From Echinometra lucunter (taxonomy: Eukaryota > Echinodermata > Echinoidea > Camarodonta > Echinometridae), in the NCBI GenBank assembly GCA_029962745.1, contig JAPZVO010000105.1, positions 28,001-92,000 on the forward strand: a stretch of 64,000 nt of DNA, written 5' to 3'. Made by a program: the position numbers and the translations under genes. Numbering within the stretch: position 1 is the first letter of the stretch; each line of letters starts with the position of its first letter. The notes under the pieces were generated by a model. The model did no database searches. It was not told the DNA's origin and worked only from the letters and a program-made list of their open reading frames with translations. Of this stretch, positions 34,628 to 47,030 are shown piece after piece.

Positions 34628-36425
34628 CTAAACACTTAGAGTTGTTGAGAAATGTGAGAACCCGAAGTGTATGACTAGGTTGAGTTCGGTAAAGTTGGGT
34701 AGAGTATTCCATGTTTTTGGAGCAGTGGCTACAAATGCCCGCTTGCCAGCATTGGTCCGACATCTTGGGATATGGATTACTGTACTGGTGTTTGACCTTA
34801 GATTATAACTGGAGTGTTTCACATGAATAAGGTCGGACAGATATGAGGGAGATAGACCGTTTAGCGACTTAAATACAGGTGTAGCAGTCTTTAACTCGAG
34901 TCTTTGTTGTATGGGTAGCCAGTGAAGAGTGTTCGGTAGAGGTGTGGTGTGTGTGCTCTTCGGCTGACAAAAAATAAGGCTTGCAGAATGGTTCTGGAGT
35001 AACTGAAGGCGATGGATGTTCCTATTTGTAATACCATAAAGTAGACTGTTGCAATAATCAAGGCGTGACAGGACCAGGGCACGAACGGCAGCATGGGCTG
35101 TGCTTTCATCGAGGTATTTCCTGATCCTGCTCAGGTTGCGGATTTGAAATTTAACAGTTCTGACAACATGTGAAGCATGATCATCCAGAAGCAAGAGATT
35201 GTCAAAGAAAACTCCAAGGATGCGAAAATTTGGTGATGGCTTCAACTTGGTGTTATCATGTAGAGTCAGTTGAAGTCTCGGAGCAGACGTTGATGTTTTT
35301 TTTTTTTTTTTTAGCAAACACTGCAAGCTCACTCTTACCTTGGTTCAGTTTCAGTTTATTTGATATCATCCATGTATGAACCTATTGCATGGCATCCATT
35401 AATTTGCGTTTTGCATGATCAACAGAGTCCTGCGTAGAAGGGTCAAACTTCACAAAAATTGAATGTCATCAGCATATACATGATAACCTACACCATGTCT
35501 ATGAAGAATATCAGATACTGGCTTTGAGTACAACGTAAACAGCAACGGACCCATTACCGATCCTTGTGGGACACCGTACTCCATTCTAGTGTTAGCTGAT
35601 TTTACCCCGTTGATGCTCACATGTGGCATTCGCCCTCCAAGATAGGACTTCAGCCAGTTCAGTACTCTTCCAGTGACACCATATTCATCTTGAAGCCTTG
35701 TGATCAAAATGTTGTGGTCTAAAGTGTCAAAGGCAGATGACATGTCTAATGACAACAAAATGACACACTTCCCATCATCAAGAGCACAGAGGATGTCATT
35801 CTGTAGACTCACCAATGCAATCTCTGTACTGTCGGTGATTGCATGTTCTTATAGGCAGACCGTCTTGGGTCTCCAAGATTATTATCACTTATGTGATCTA
35901 CTAGCTGCGTTGAGACTACATTTTCAAGAAGCTTGGCAAGGAACCTAATGATGGGCCTGTAGTTTCTAAGCTCATTTTTGTCACGACCTTTCTTCTTAAG
36001 TACTGGTACCAGTGATGCAACGCCAAGGCATTTCGGGAATTCACCTGATGTCAGCGATGCGTTGATGATTATGTGTCAGCCTTGGTAGAAAAATGTTGAG
36101 ATGACGCTTCATAAGCCACGTAGGAGGAGGATCCAAAGAACTTGTTTTATTTGGAGAACATTTGATCAGGTTCTTAACCTCTTCCAGTGTGACAGGCCTG
36201 AACTCTGAGAATGAAGCGATTGTTTCTCCTGTAGAACCTGGAATGTTCAGTGCATTGACATTAAGATTATCTATGCATCTTGGTACGTTTCTGATCTTCT
36301 CCTTGAAGAATCCGCTGAAAGAAGAAGCTAGTTCAGCAGATGAATCAGCATCCGGAAGATAACGTTTGTTTTTTTGTTCAGAAGATCATTGAGTTCCCTG
36401 TACATGTCCTTTGGACCGCTCTTGG
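34628..36425 (-). mobile_element. L2/CR1-like LINE remnant
   Basis: Reads on the minus strand from about 36420: linker ('SSAELASSFSGFFKEKIRNV', 'LIKCSPNKTSSLDPPPTWLM'), then RT motif A 'LDMSSAFDTLDH', motif B 'GVPQGSVMGPLLF' and motif C 'YADD' (35815-35450), then the thumb and C-terminal part (35332-34628: 'RLDYCNSLLYG', 'LPNTLHWLPIQQRLELK', 'APKTWNTLP'). A pyrimidine/A-rich interruption near 35300 and frameshifts break the frame. The endonuclease is missing, so it is a 5'-truncated copy. It lies within the satellite, which continues on both sides. Confidence 0.85.
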
Positions 36426-36690
36426 CATTGTTCATTAAAATACACGATGGGCCTATACGATATCTAAATTATAATTTGGTCACCTCTCTTGCCTAATATT
36501 TTAATTCGCTTTCAAAGACCATCCTGTATCTAAATATTATACAAGCGAGGAAAAATATACAAACTCTTTTTTCATGGTAGAAGTGATAATTCTTCATCAA
36601 AATACATGATGGGCCCAAAGATAACTAGAATATATTTGATCATTTCACTTGCCAAATGTGTTTGTTTTCCCGAAACATCCTTTATCTAAA
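36425..36690 (-). repeat. Continuation of the satellite array
   Basis: Resumes with 'aaaatacacgatgggcctat', 'ttggtcacctctcttgcc' and 'agaccatcctgtatctaaa', the same unit and orientation as 33480-34245. 36691-37136 that follows is AT-rich with a (TG)-rich patch near 36945-36980 and no recognised gene. Confidence 0.75.
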
Positions 36691-37136
36691 TATTTAATTA
36701 TTTATTTATTTATATCGCATATTTAAAAGAGGGTAGCCCAAATCAGCAAATATTTTCTGGTTTTCATTAGGGCCCTTTAAAAACAAAGATACATACATTA
36801 AAAGCAAAGTGAGTAATACATTGAATACAAAAAAAGATGCAACAAAATGGCAAAAATTAAATTCGAAATTAAAAATACATTAAGATACTAAGAAGAAGAA
36901 GTATCAGCCTTAATGCATGCCAAGGAGGGTGTGTATAGGTGAGGGTTGTGTGGGTGTGTGTATTGAGGTGTGTATTGAGGTATTTAAAGTGGCAAAGACA
37001 TTGAAGGGAATCTTCCAAGAATATCGAGGTTGCTGAATGAAAGCGGATTTACTAGATTTGCTTTCCGCGTCTTGTTTGCGCCCTAGTGGACGCCAGGATT
37101 TACGGACAAAAATAATGTGGCATACCCTTGAAGTCT

Positions 37137-37475
37137 GTATAGCCTCTTATATAGCGTTCTCTTTTTTAAAAACCGTTTTATATCAAGTAATTCAAGTTTT
37201 GATTAAGTAATATAAATTACTATAATGTTAAATGTAAACTGCCATTTTTATTTGGTAAAAATTTCTTCAAAGCAGAAAAAAGAACTTCTCGAATATAATA
37301 ATGCAAGGTTATATCAAACCTCCATTTAATCCGAAACCATGAAAATGAATATTTCATTTCAAAACATTAAAATAAATTCATAATTCAAAGTGAAGTTCAG
37401 TGTTACAGACAAAACATATTAATAACATTGTATATGCAGACCACATTATCTGCCAGTGGTACTTCATAATATTAT
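37137..37475 (+). repeat. Dispersed ~340-bp repeat, copy 2
   Basis: Same-orientation copy of 22640-22985, 14.5 kb away, with small indels and substitutions throughout. Confidence 0.7.
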
Positions 37476-37655
37476 ATAATTTTCTACTGTATTTGCTAAG
37501 CTCTAGTCCTGTACAAATGAAAACAACATAAATTTTCTAAAAACGAAAAGGTTTCATTCGAAGTACATTACATGAAAAAAGGCAAGCATTTAAACTTCAA
37601 ACGTGAATATCTCGAAATCGCTAAAATAGAAATATGTAGTTTTGCCAGATCACGG

Positions 37656-38225
37656 CCGAGAACCCCCCGGGGGGGGGGGCACTCACTATATAATGTGTGG
37701 TGGGTACGTGCCGCGGAGAAGACCCCAATTTTTACACTCAAATTTCCGTTCCAAAGCAAAGCATTTTTATCTGATTGAGAAAAAGAACAGGAAAAGCCGT
37801 TCCAAAGCATAGCATTTTCTTTTTGTCGAGAAAAAAGAAGAAAGAAATCCGTTCCAAAGCTTCGCATGTTTTTCGTTTCGCCGTTTCGGCCGCATTGATC
37901 CGCTACAATGAGCTGCATTTTTGGTGAAAAGCGGCCCGCAGAGCGCTGTCCGACCATCGCCTCTGCGCGAGCGCACCCGGCGCCCGTGCCGCCGGGCTAG
38001 CTGCATGCACGTATGCCCGTTCCATAGGGATACGTACGCACTCACACACAGGCGAACCGTTCCAAAGACCCCCGCTTTCACAAACATTTTTAGTTCCAAA
38101 GCCCGTTTCGAAGACCCTCCTTTTCACAATAAGCCCGTTCCAAAGCCCCCGTTTTTTGTCTCGCCCGCGGCACATACCTACCACTTTTGGGGTCGAGTAC
38201 CCCCCCCCCCCCCCGGGCCGAGAAC
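37656..38225 (+). mobile_element. Poly-G-ended hAT-like transposon, copy A
   Basis: The element spans 37664-38217 (554 bp) between duplications CCGAGAAC (37656-37663 and 38218-38225; two further bases also match). The ends are C3-5 followed by a run of G and CACTC on the left, and the inverted form (GAGTAC, a long C run, GGG) on the right. The interior is filled with GGAACGG motifs (read as CCGTTCC on this strand) every 25-60 bp. It is the inverted relative of 54491-55050. The open frames across it are by-products of the repeated motif, not genes. Confidence 0.85.
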
Positions 38226-38229
38226 ACAA

Positions 38230-38352
38230 TACGATTCACACCGAGTTTGGTATGAGTTGTGATGACCTGCAAACGACTTGTACTGATCTATCAACGAGTT
38301 ATCAAGACCTCGTTACGAGTGTCGAGAGCTTTCTACGAGTTTCCGATATACG
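38230..38352 (+). repeat. Cluster of ACGAGTT-type motifs
   Basis: 'accgagtttggtatgagttg', 'caacgagttatc', 'cgttacgagtg', 'ctacgagtttcc' occur within 120 bp. The same motif dominates 41320-41540. A T run and G run follow at 38389-38411. Confidence 0.4.
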
Positions 38353-38862
38353 ACTAAAAAAGCTGAAAATGCATATTTTGTTTTTCTTTTCTTTTTTTTT
38401 TTGGGGGGGGGCGCTTGAGTAAATTCAATTCAATCCATTTCCATTTCCAATAAAAACAATAAAAAATCAAACATAATTATAAGTCATTGTACAATAATCT
38501 AATGACTTGAATTATAAAACAAAGAATACACACAGCGTAACTATGTTTGGGTTTCATTTTTTTTTTAAATAAAACGTCCTGTAGAAATCAATGAGGGATC
38601 GAGTGAAAAGAAGGGCTTGTAATGTGGATCCCTCTGATAATTTCAAACATAGCTTATAATTCTAAAAACATATGAATAAAATTATATCTACAGAAGACGA
38701 AAGGTAATGACGAGCTTTTCTATTTTATTTCAATTTTGTTGTATATACAATAGCAAATTGCAGATTCGCAATTTAAAGACCTAAGTCTTACGACTATTAT
38801 CTCAGTTGCAAAAGCGAAAAGAATCCAAGAAGAATGACATACACAAGAAAAGAAAATCAGAA

Positions 38863-39654
38863 TATAGACCAATTTCACAACGCAAGAGGGCAGCAGACTG
38901 TTCGACACAGTTCGACATACTGGGGTGGGCGGTCCAACTTTTATAGTACACAAGTCAATAGCGCGTGATGTACATTTTTTCGATTTTTTGTCTATTTTGA
39001 CCAGTATATGCAGATTTATTTTAATATTTGCAATGAGAAATTATCAGGAAAGTTCAGGTCGCAGCTGTGTGGTGCTCAAATGCCACAAGGATTAGAGAAA
39101 GTTTAAAAATTGGAAGCTAACTGAGTGCGAAATTCACTCGCTTTTGACTCATGAAGCCTGTTTGTGTGAGAAGCCGTACTCCCTACACAGGTTTCCGTAA
39201 GCAATGTGAAGGAATTCGTCGCCAGTGGGTAAAAACATCAACAGAAGGAACTTTTAAGTCAAGAAACATATCATTATGTACTTTGGTGTAAAATTGAATG
39301 AGTGAAAACTTGACTTTGTAAACAGGGTAAGATTTAGGGCTCCCGTTTACTACGGCTTCTATGCTGCAATCGAACTTTTACTGACAAAACTAAGTTGAAA
39401 AACCATCGAAATTACAAAAATACATCATACCTTCATCCGTCAGATATGACCATTGTCTTACCTCATCTACCCATGTATCCATGCTTTATTTTATTGATCT
39501 AGAATAAAGTAAATGGAACAATATCGGGGCATATCTCATATCTTACATTCATTTTGTACACAGAGCCAATCGCGGTCAGCGCGCTTGCCCACAGCAGCAA
39601 TGGCGTCGCCGATAGAGGGCCAAATACATAAACCGGCCGTGAAATTGGTCTATA
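38863..39654. mobile_element. 792-bp element with TATAGACCAATTTCAC inverted repeats
   Basis: TATAGACCAATTTCAC begins at 38863 and its exact reverse complement GTGAAATTGGTCTATA ends at 39654. The terminal TA could be a TA target duplication, which would fit the Tc1/mariner superfamily. No transposase frame inside, so it is non-autonomous. The interval 38353-38862 on its left holds nothing recognisable. Confidence 0.65.
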
Positions 39655-41105
39655 GAACTGTACAAAAGCATAAGTAAACGGAGGAATAGCGTATAAGTAT
39701 AGGAGTGGGCATTAAAAGGATTATTGTGCTTAACATTTTTTTTTCTGTTCTAAACTTATCTCCACATGAAATGCTAATTTTTGGAAAGTCTCGTATCCAA
39801 GAAAACGTGCGCAGGACAAAAATCCAAGATAGCCCTGAAAATCACATTTTTTGCCATAATTATGAATCATCTGACTTTTTTTTTAAACTTGATTTGGTGT
39901 CATATCCTATGTTGGTGGGTAAGGATAATCTGTTTAAACAAAAAAGAAGTACTGTCAAACCTGTAGAATTAACCCTATTTGCAATGGGGAGGGGGGGTTT
40001 TAAGGCACCGGCCTTTAGACAATTTTCGCCGCGCAATTAGATCCACTACATTATTTTTCACACCATGCCACTTTCTGACTTTTTCCTTTCAAGTCTTGTG
40101 TATTGTTTATACCAAATTTATGAAAATCGGTTGTAATGTTTAAAACCGAGTCATGTAATCTTTTGTGACCTCATGTCAGCTCCAAACTTAGAATATCTGA
40201 GTTTTGTGTACAAAACGAATGAAAAAACTGCATTTCCTTTCTCCTTTATCACCAGAAACTTTACATTTAAGCTGTTATTACCACCTATTTTAACCGAACA
40301 TTGGTCCACATAATACCCCGAAACAGCAAACTTAAAAAAATAATAAGAAAGTTAAAGTTGAAAGTCAAAAACATACACAGGATATTTATAAGCAAAATAA
40401 TACATGAATTGAAATCATTTTCTTTTTTTTTTTTCTTTCTCATATTTTTTTTTTGTCTGTCCATATTTCGATCCAAGTTGTTCTGCGATACTTGTCTCAG
40501 AAGTTTTGTACAGACCTCTAAAATCGCGTCAAGAATACAAATGAATCATTATTTCATGGGAATCTTTATTTTTTTTCATTTAATATTTCGAGTGATAATT
40601 AAGTTATGAAAGTTTACTGAGATGAAAGTTCGTTTGCAATTGTAACAAATATTATTATGAAAGAAAAATGATAGTGATTTCAATGCTGATGTATTCTATT
40701 GTTTTTATTAATACCTTTAGGTATACTGTGGTTTTTAACTTGAACAGTTGAACTTTTATTATTGTTTCATGCATTTTGTTGTTTCTGGGTATTGTCTGGA
40801 CCACGATTCGGTGAGAATAGGTGATAATAACAGCTTAATCAGAAAATCTTTTTCTTCTATTTTTTTTTAATTAAGAGGGGATCATGTCACTTTAAATGGT
40901 GATTTACTGGGAGGTGATACAACAGGCCACCCCTCCTATCCCAGTGTCCCTCCCCCTCTCAGATCGACACCCATGAGCCGAGGCGATAGCCTATAGTTGG
41001 TTGTATGTGCACATGCGTTTAAAGTTGAATTTAAAATATGCTTTTCTTAAAAGCTATCGTTACAAACACTTCTAGAAAAATGAAAATTACTGTGATTTTA
41101 ATGGG
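39655..41105. other. AT-rich intergenic DNA
   Basis: No gene recognised. T-rich runs at 39737-39747, 40425-40457 and 40860; G run at 39990. Small open frames lack motifs. Confidence 0.35.
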
Positions 41106-41114
41106 CCAGCGGAC

Positions 41115-41545
41115 AAAATATGGTGCACTCGCCATGCTCGCCCTGCACTCTGCTCACGCTCATGGGAAACTAGCGTAGATCGATGGAAACTCGCCGTACT
41201 CGATGTAAAGTCGCGCTCATCTCGTTGGCAACTCAGCATGACTCGCAGCACAATCACCGTGCTGTAACTCGACTCTTGGAAACTCGAATAGCACTCGCGT
41301 ATCCTTGAAGATGGCGAGTTATTACGAGTTATAAAGAGTGCCGTGCGAGCTTGTTACGAATGATGCGAGTATATGACGAGTTTAAACGAGTTTAAGCGAG
41401 TTCAGCTCGAGTTACAAGGAGTCAGTGAAAATTTTCAAACTGTTCAAAAATTTTGGAGCTGCTCGCGACTTCAGGGAGAGTAGTATGGAGCTAGCTGCAA
41501 CGAGTTAGGCCGAGCCGTGCCGAGTTGTCGCGAGTTATCCATAAA
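41115..41545. repeat. Strand-switching ACTCG / CGAGT motif block
   Basis: From about 41120 to 41315 the top strand carries many ACTCG/AACTCG motifs; from about 41320 to 41540 it carries CGAGT/GCGAGTT instead. The two halves are therefore degenerate inverted arrays of one short motif, able to fold back. No gene. Confidence 0.55.
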
Positions 41546-41605
41546 GCAGATATGAAAAAAAAAGTGGAAGAAAGGGGTGGGCGGATTGCTTTCACATTTT
41601 GAGAT

Positions 41606-44600
41606 ATTGGTAGGCGGTTCTAGGACTACTCCCCCGGAGGACAACTCCCCCGGGGACAACTCCCACCTGGCAACTCCCCCGGAGGACACCTACCCCGGAG
41701 GGCAACTCCCCCGGAGGACAACTCCCCCGCAGGACGACTCCCCCGCAGGACGAGTCCCCCGGAGGACATCTCCCCCGGAGGAAAAATCCCCGGAGGACAA
41801 CTCCCCCGAAGACAACTCCCCCGCAGGACAACTCCCCCGGAGGACAACTCCTCCGGAGGACAACTCCCCCGAGGACAACTCCCCCGGAGGACAACTTCCC
41901 CCGAGGACGACTCCCCCGGAGGACGACTCCCCCAAGGACAACTCCCCCGGAGCACAACTCCCCGGGGGATGACTTCCATCACACAACTCCCCCGGAGGAC
42001 ACCCTCCCCCCCCCCCCCCCCTTTAAGGACAAAATTACGCATGAAATTTGTTTTTATGACAACGTCTTGCTCGTGAGGAACTGTAAAATAAATCTTTCCT
42101 TTTTATAAATCAAACTTAAGTAATTAATCCAGTATTTTTTGTTTTTATTACAACTCTCCCGGAGGAGAACAGTTCCTCGGGGATGACAAACGGGGATGGG
42201 CGAGGGGTAGAGGGTTGCTATTCGTTTAATAAGGTATTAGGTCATTTGTCGCTCTAATTGCTAACTTTTAAAAAAATACCCACCCTTTTGCTCCCATTTT
42301 TGCGTACACATTCAAGAAAATAAAAACTCTAGTAATGGGTACGCTTTTCCGCCCAAGGGTATTGGGTTTGACAGCTTCAGCGGCACACTCCCATTGGAAC
42401 CAACTGATCATGAGAAGAGAGAAAAGAAAGGAATAAAATGAAGAAAGGAAAGTGAGGAACCTAAGTAGGAAGCTACAAAAGTAGAGAATGGTCTATCTAG
42501 TCGTAGTCTTCAGGAAATTCAGGAAAAGGGGGAGATGGCCCACAATCAAGCTTAAGAATAGAAGTCACTTCGCTCGATCAGCAGCCGTGATTGGGTCCCG
42601 TTCCTTTTTTTTTTTATAATCTAAATGCACAATTTTCAGGCAAGATATCATATAAAAATCTTACTTTTTAGGGGAGCGGTCGACCCCCACCCCCCCCCCC
42701 CCAAGATCCGGTATCCGCCCCTTTGTTAAACTCACTGACTATAAATGAAAAGAAAACCTTAACGGAATTTTATATTGAATGCACGTTAATTTCATTTTTG
42801 TTAAAGGACTTGGCTTCTACGTATTTAGCGTCCAGCGAGCATGTGCGAGTATCATTCTTTGCGCTGAAACCACATGAAAACATTTAATTATAAAGAACCT
42901 CATTCAAGAGTAAAAGATTAACAAAAAGGAAAAGTCATCGTTAGATTCTTATGATTTGACAAATTTGGACACATATTGAGCTCTGGTATCTAAATTTGCT
43001 GATGAAATTAGTCATTTTTTCTTACTTAGAATATCTGCATTCAGCTGACCTGAAACCTAGAGGTTTTATGTATTTGTTCTTCTTATTTTTTCTTTGTTAT
43101 ATAGAGCCTAACAGTGCCTAAAGAAATCTATCATTCATAAAGCTTGGAGAAAACATTAGTTTACTCATTAAAAATTACATTAATCCAGTCTATGTTTGTC
43201 AGATAACATTTGATTCCATAATGTTTGCGTACAAAAATAAACAATCATCAAACATGGCATGACCATTGCAACTATGTTTCAATTGGTGAAACTTTGGCTT
43301 ACTAATAAAACATATAAACAAATGTGTTTTATACAATATCAGTTGTATTAGTTTGAGAATGGAAAACAACAATCACACAAAACAAACATACATTAACAAA
43401 ACAAACATACATAAGAGTGGGTGTAAAAGTTTGAAAAAAATCCCTAAGAGACACAATTTCGTTTTTAAGTATTTATTTTCTTGAAAAAAAACCCCGTTAA
43501 CAAAACAAGTGAAATCATTTCAAACATTATGTCAGAGATACCAGTATTTATGTAACGCTATTATCATCATTGAATGTAACATCATATAGAAGAACTGTTT
43601 TATACTTATCAAAAAACAAATAGACATTCCACACCTGGACGATATTTCGTGTGTGTGTGTGTGTGTGTGTGTGCGTGTATGCGTGTGTGTGTATGTGTGT
43701 TGTGTGTGGAGGCCTTAATTCAACCTTTCTTATCCTCTATATCTTTCTAAATACAATATATCTTTTAGTTTCAACTTTTCTACAGTTTTCTACTCTGACA
43801 CGTCCTTCAAAGAATGTACTGTATACCAAAGAAAATTGTATTTTTCTTCTGATTGTTAACTAGTGCATTGTGAGTATTTGAGCCAGGCACTATATTTTAC
43901 CTAAAGCCGAGATATGGGTGAAAGCTTATTAAAAGGATGGAAAGGATGGAACAGGGTAGAAGAAATCTGAAGAAATGGAATGGGTGAGAATTCAAAGTGT
44001 AATTCTGTTCTTACTGATTGGCACAAAATGATAAGATGACCGACTTCAGATTTTTTCCCCCCTACTTACCAGTTATCACCATGATCACTGCAGTCATCAT
44101 TTTCCCATCCGCGTTTCCATCCTAGGTCAGCGTGCTTATTTTCTTTGATTTTTACAGCAGTTCTCTCCTGATCATCTTCGTTGTCATGTAATTCTCCTCC
44201 TCATCATCAGCTCATCACAGTCAGTTTCAAACAATAGCCGCAATTATATTTGAACTGTAGCTGTTTAAATTACTAAAGGCACACACCCCCTCAATAATAT
44301 TTTTTTTTCAGATTTTATCATAATAAATTAACATTTGAAATTATTCTTCATATAGCTTTTCCCTAACACATATAACTAACAAAAACAAATATCAACGAAT
44401 TTATGAAATTAGTTATTAAGATAGTTACTGAGACAACAAACAATACAGGAGGCGTTCACAAAGTGCCCATGCTGTGTAGTCTTTAGTGGTGTATACAGGG
44501 GCTTCAGTATCGTGCGGGCTGTGTGTGTGTTGTGTGTGTGTGTGTGGGGGGGGGGGGGATAGGTGATGACCCGCCACATTTCGAAGTTTGGAAGTTGGTG

Positions 44601-46186
44601 TAGTATAAACGCGTATACCAAAATACATCTATGGGGCAATCCCCCCCCCCCCCCCAAAAAAAAGAGAACCTTTAAGATTATGGCATAATGTTCGGAGGGT
44701 TGGGCCTGGATGATTACATTAGAAGACGAAGTGATGGATCGAAACGACAATATATGAAAAAAATAAGAAGAACAACAAATACATAAAACCTCTAGGTTTC
44801 AGGTCAGCTGAATGTAGATATTCTAAGTAAGAAAAAATGATTAATTTCATCAGCAAATTTAGATACCAAAGCTCAATAATGTCCAAATTTGTCAAATCAT
44901 AAGAATCTAACGATGACTTTTCCTTTTTGTTTATCTTTTACTCTTGAATGAGGTACTTTATAATTAAATGTTTTCATGTGGTTTCAGCGCAAAGAATGAT
45001 ACTCGCACATGCTCCCTGGACGCTAAATACGTAGAAGCCAAGTCCTTTAACAAAAATGAAATTAACGTGCATTCAATATAAAATTCCGTTAAGGTTTTCT
45101 TTTCATTTATAGTCGGTGAGTTTAACAAAGGGGCGGATACCGGATCTCGGGGGGGGGGGGTCGACCGCTCCCCTAAAAAGTAAGATTTTTATATGATATC
45201 TTGCCTGAAAATTGTGCATTTAGATTATTAAAAAAAAAGGAACGGGACCCAATCACGGCTGCTGATCGAGCGAAGTGACTTTTATTCTTCAGCTTGATCA
45301 TGGGCCATCTCCCCCTTTTCCTGAAGACTGCGACTAGATACACCATTCTCTACTTTTGTAGCTTCCTACTTAGTTTCCTCACTTTCCTTTCTTCATTTTA
45401 TTCCTTTCTTTTCTCTCTTCTCATGATCAGATTTGGTTCCGATGGGAGTGTGTCGCTGAAGCTGTCAAACCCAACACCCTTGGGCGGAAAAGCTTACCCA
45501 TTACTAGAGTTTTTTTTTCTTGAATGTGTACTCTGGCGCAAAAATGGGAGCAAAAGAGTGGATATTTTTTAAAAAAGTTAGCAATTAGAGCGACAAATTA
45601 CCTAATAACTTATTAAACGAATAGCAATCATCTACCCCTCGCCCATCCCCGTGTGTGATCCCCGAGGAACTGTTCTCCTCCGGGAGAGTTGTAATGAAAA
45701 CAAAAAATACTGGATTAATTACTTAAGTTTGATTTATAAAAAGGAAAGATTTATTCAACAGTTCCTCACGAGCAAGGCGTTGTCATAAAAACAAAATTTC
45801 ATGCGCAATTTTGTCCGTAAAGAGGTGGGGGGGGGTGGTCCTCCGGGGAGTTGTCCTTGGGGGAGTTGTCCTCCGGGGGAGTTGTCCTTGGGGGAGTTGT
45901 CCTTGGGGGGAGTCGTCCTCAGGGGGAGTTGTCCTTGGGGGGAGTTGTCCTCGGGGAGTTGTCCTCCGGGGGAGTTGTCCTGCGGGGGAGTTGTCCTGCG
46001 GGGGAGTTGTCCTCAGGGGGAGTTGTCCTCCGGGGGAGATGTCCTCCAGGGGACCTGTCCTGCGGGGGAGTTGTCCTGCGGGGGAGCTGTCGTCCGGGGG
46101 AGTTGTCCTCTGGGGGAGTTGTCAGGTGGGAGTCGTCCCCGGGGGAGTTGTCCTCCGGGGGAGTTGTCCTGATACGATTGGTAGGC
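41606..46186. mobile_element. TU-like fold-back transposon with minisatellite arms
   Basis: The element spans about 41616-46176 (4.56 kb) between direct repeats ATTGGTAGGC (41606-41615 and 46177-46186). Each arm has an outer domain of 15-16-bp tandem repeats (GGACAACTCCCCCGGA type; 41621-42015 and, inverted, 45828-46170) and an inner unique domain of about 1.07 kb (42016-43095 inverted at 44755-45827). The middle, 43096-44754, is unique, with (GT)n at 43649-43708 and no transposase. From memory, sea urchin TU elements have this design: outer repeats of about 15 bp, a unique inner domain and 8-bp target duplications. It is non-autonomous. The arms look nearly identical over the inner domain, suggesting recent activity or gene conversion. 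Confidence 0.85.
43649..43708. repeat. (GT)n microsatellite
   Basis: An imperfect run of GT units within the central segment of the fold-back element. It produces an open frame of cysteine/valine repeats that is not a gene. Confidence 0.9.
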
Positions 46187-46214
46187 TTATATACTGACCG
46201 GCAGCTAGGTGACT

Positions 46215-47030
46215 TTTGATCAAACGAACTAGGTACCAACATCTGATTACAAGAACACTTGGGAAGGACCCTCCTATTTGCGAGACTGAGCGTCTGCCGT
46301 CGCACCTATGCTGCATATGGCCCCTGGGCCTTATAAAATGGGTCAAAATACGCATTTGATCAAACGAACGAGGTACCACATGAAACCTATGGCAGATTTT
46401 GCGGTTCATTGCGCAGATTAATGAATGGGCCATGACAGACGATTTTCCGCTGCAAAGTGCCCGGCAGACGCCACAAAAGGGCCCTCAAAATAGGGATTCG
46501 GTCAAACGAACGAGGTACCACATGAAACCCATGGCAGATTTTTCGGCGGGATGGCCCATGACAGACAAACTTTCTGCTGCTTTGTGCCCGGCAGACGCCC
46601 CCAAAGAGTGGCCATTTTGAAATGGTCAGGTCGGTCTTACAGACTATCGAATGGGCCACGACAGAAGATTTTTCTGCTGCTTTGTGCCCGGCAGATGCCC
46701 CAAAGAGTGGCCCGAGGGCCCTCTTCGTATGTTTGACCCAGGTAACATTCTAGGTCCATGTACCACTTAAAACCAATTTTAAATGATAAGTTGAATTTAC
46801 AGACTACCGAACATGCCGAAAGGACCGTGACAGACAATTTCTCTGCTCTTAAGTGCCCGCCAGACGCCCACCAGACGCCCCGAAAGGGTCCCAACAAAAA
46901 GACCCTTGATCAAACTATTAAGGTACAACTTGAAACCAATTTAAAATAAATGTATAACTGTACGAATACCACAAAACACGGAACGAACCGTGCAAGACAA
47001 AATTTCTACTGACCCAAAATGTGGTCTAAA
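46215..47030 (+). repeat. ~141-bp tandem array beside the fold-back element
   Basis: 'caaacgaac.aggtaccaca' anchors recur at 46219, 46360 and 46501 (about 141 bp apart), followed by more diverged and longer units near 46735 and 46912. Each unit also has 'atgggccatgacagac' and 'gtgcccggcagacgcc'. Open frames across it come from the repetition. Confidence 0.75.

Noticed and set aside
37568..38272. Open frames of 108-129 codons on both strands
   Set aside because: They lie across the G-ended transposon and come from its repeated GGAACGG motifs. The same frames recur at 54338-54936 in the other copy.
41621..42015. CRISPR-like look of a short regular repeat array
   Set aside because: The units are contiguous without unique spacers and form the outer domain of a transposon arm in animal DNA.
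41577..42042. Several overlapping open frames of 98-138 codons rich in Pro, Asp, Gly and Ser, on both strands
   Set aside because: The 15-16-bp repeat of the fold-back arm lacks stops in any frame, so long frames appear on every strand. The same happens at 45801-46305.
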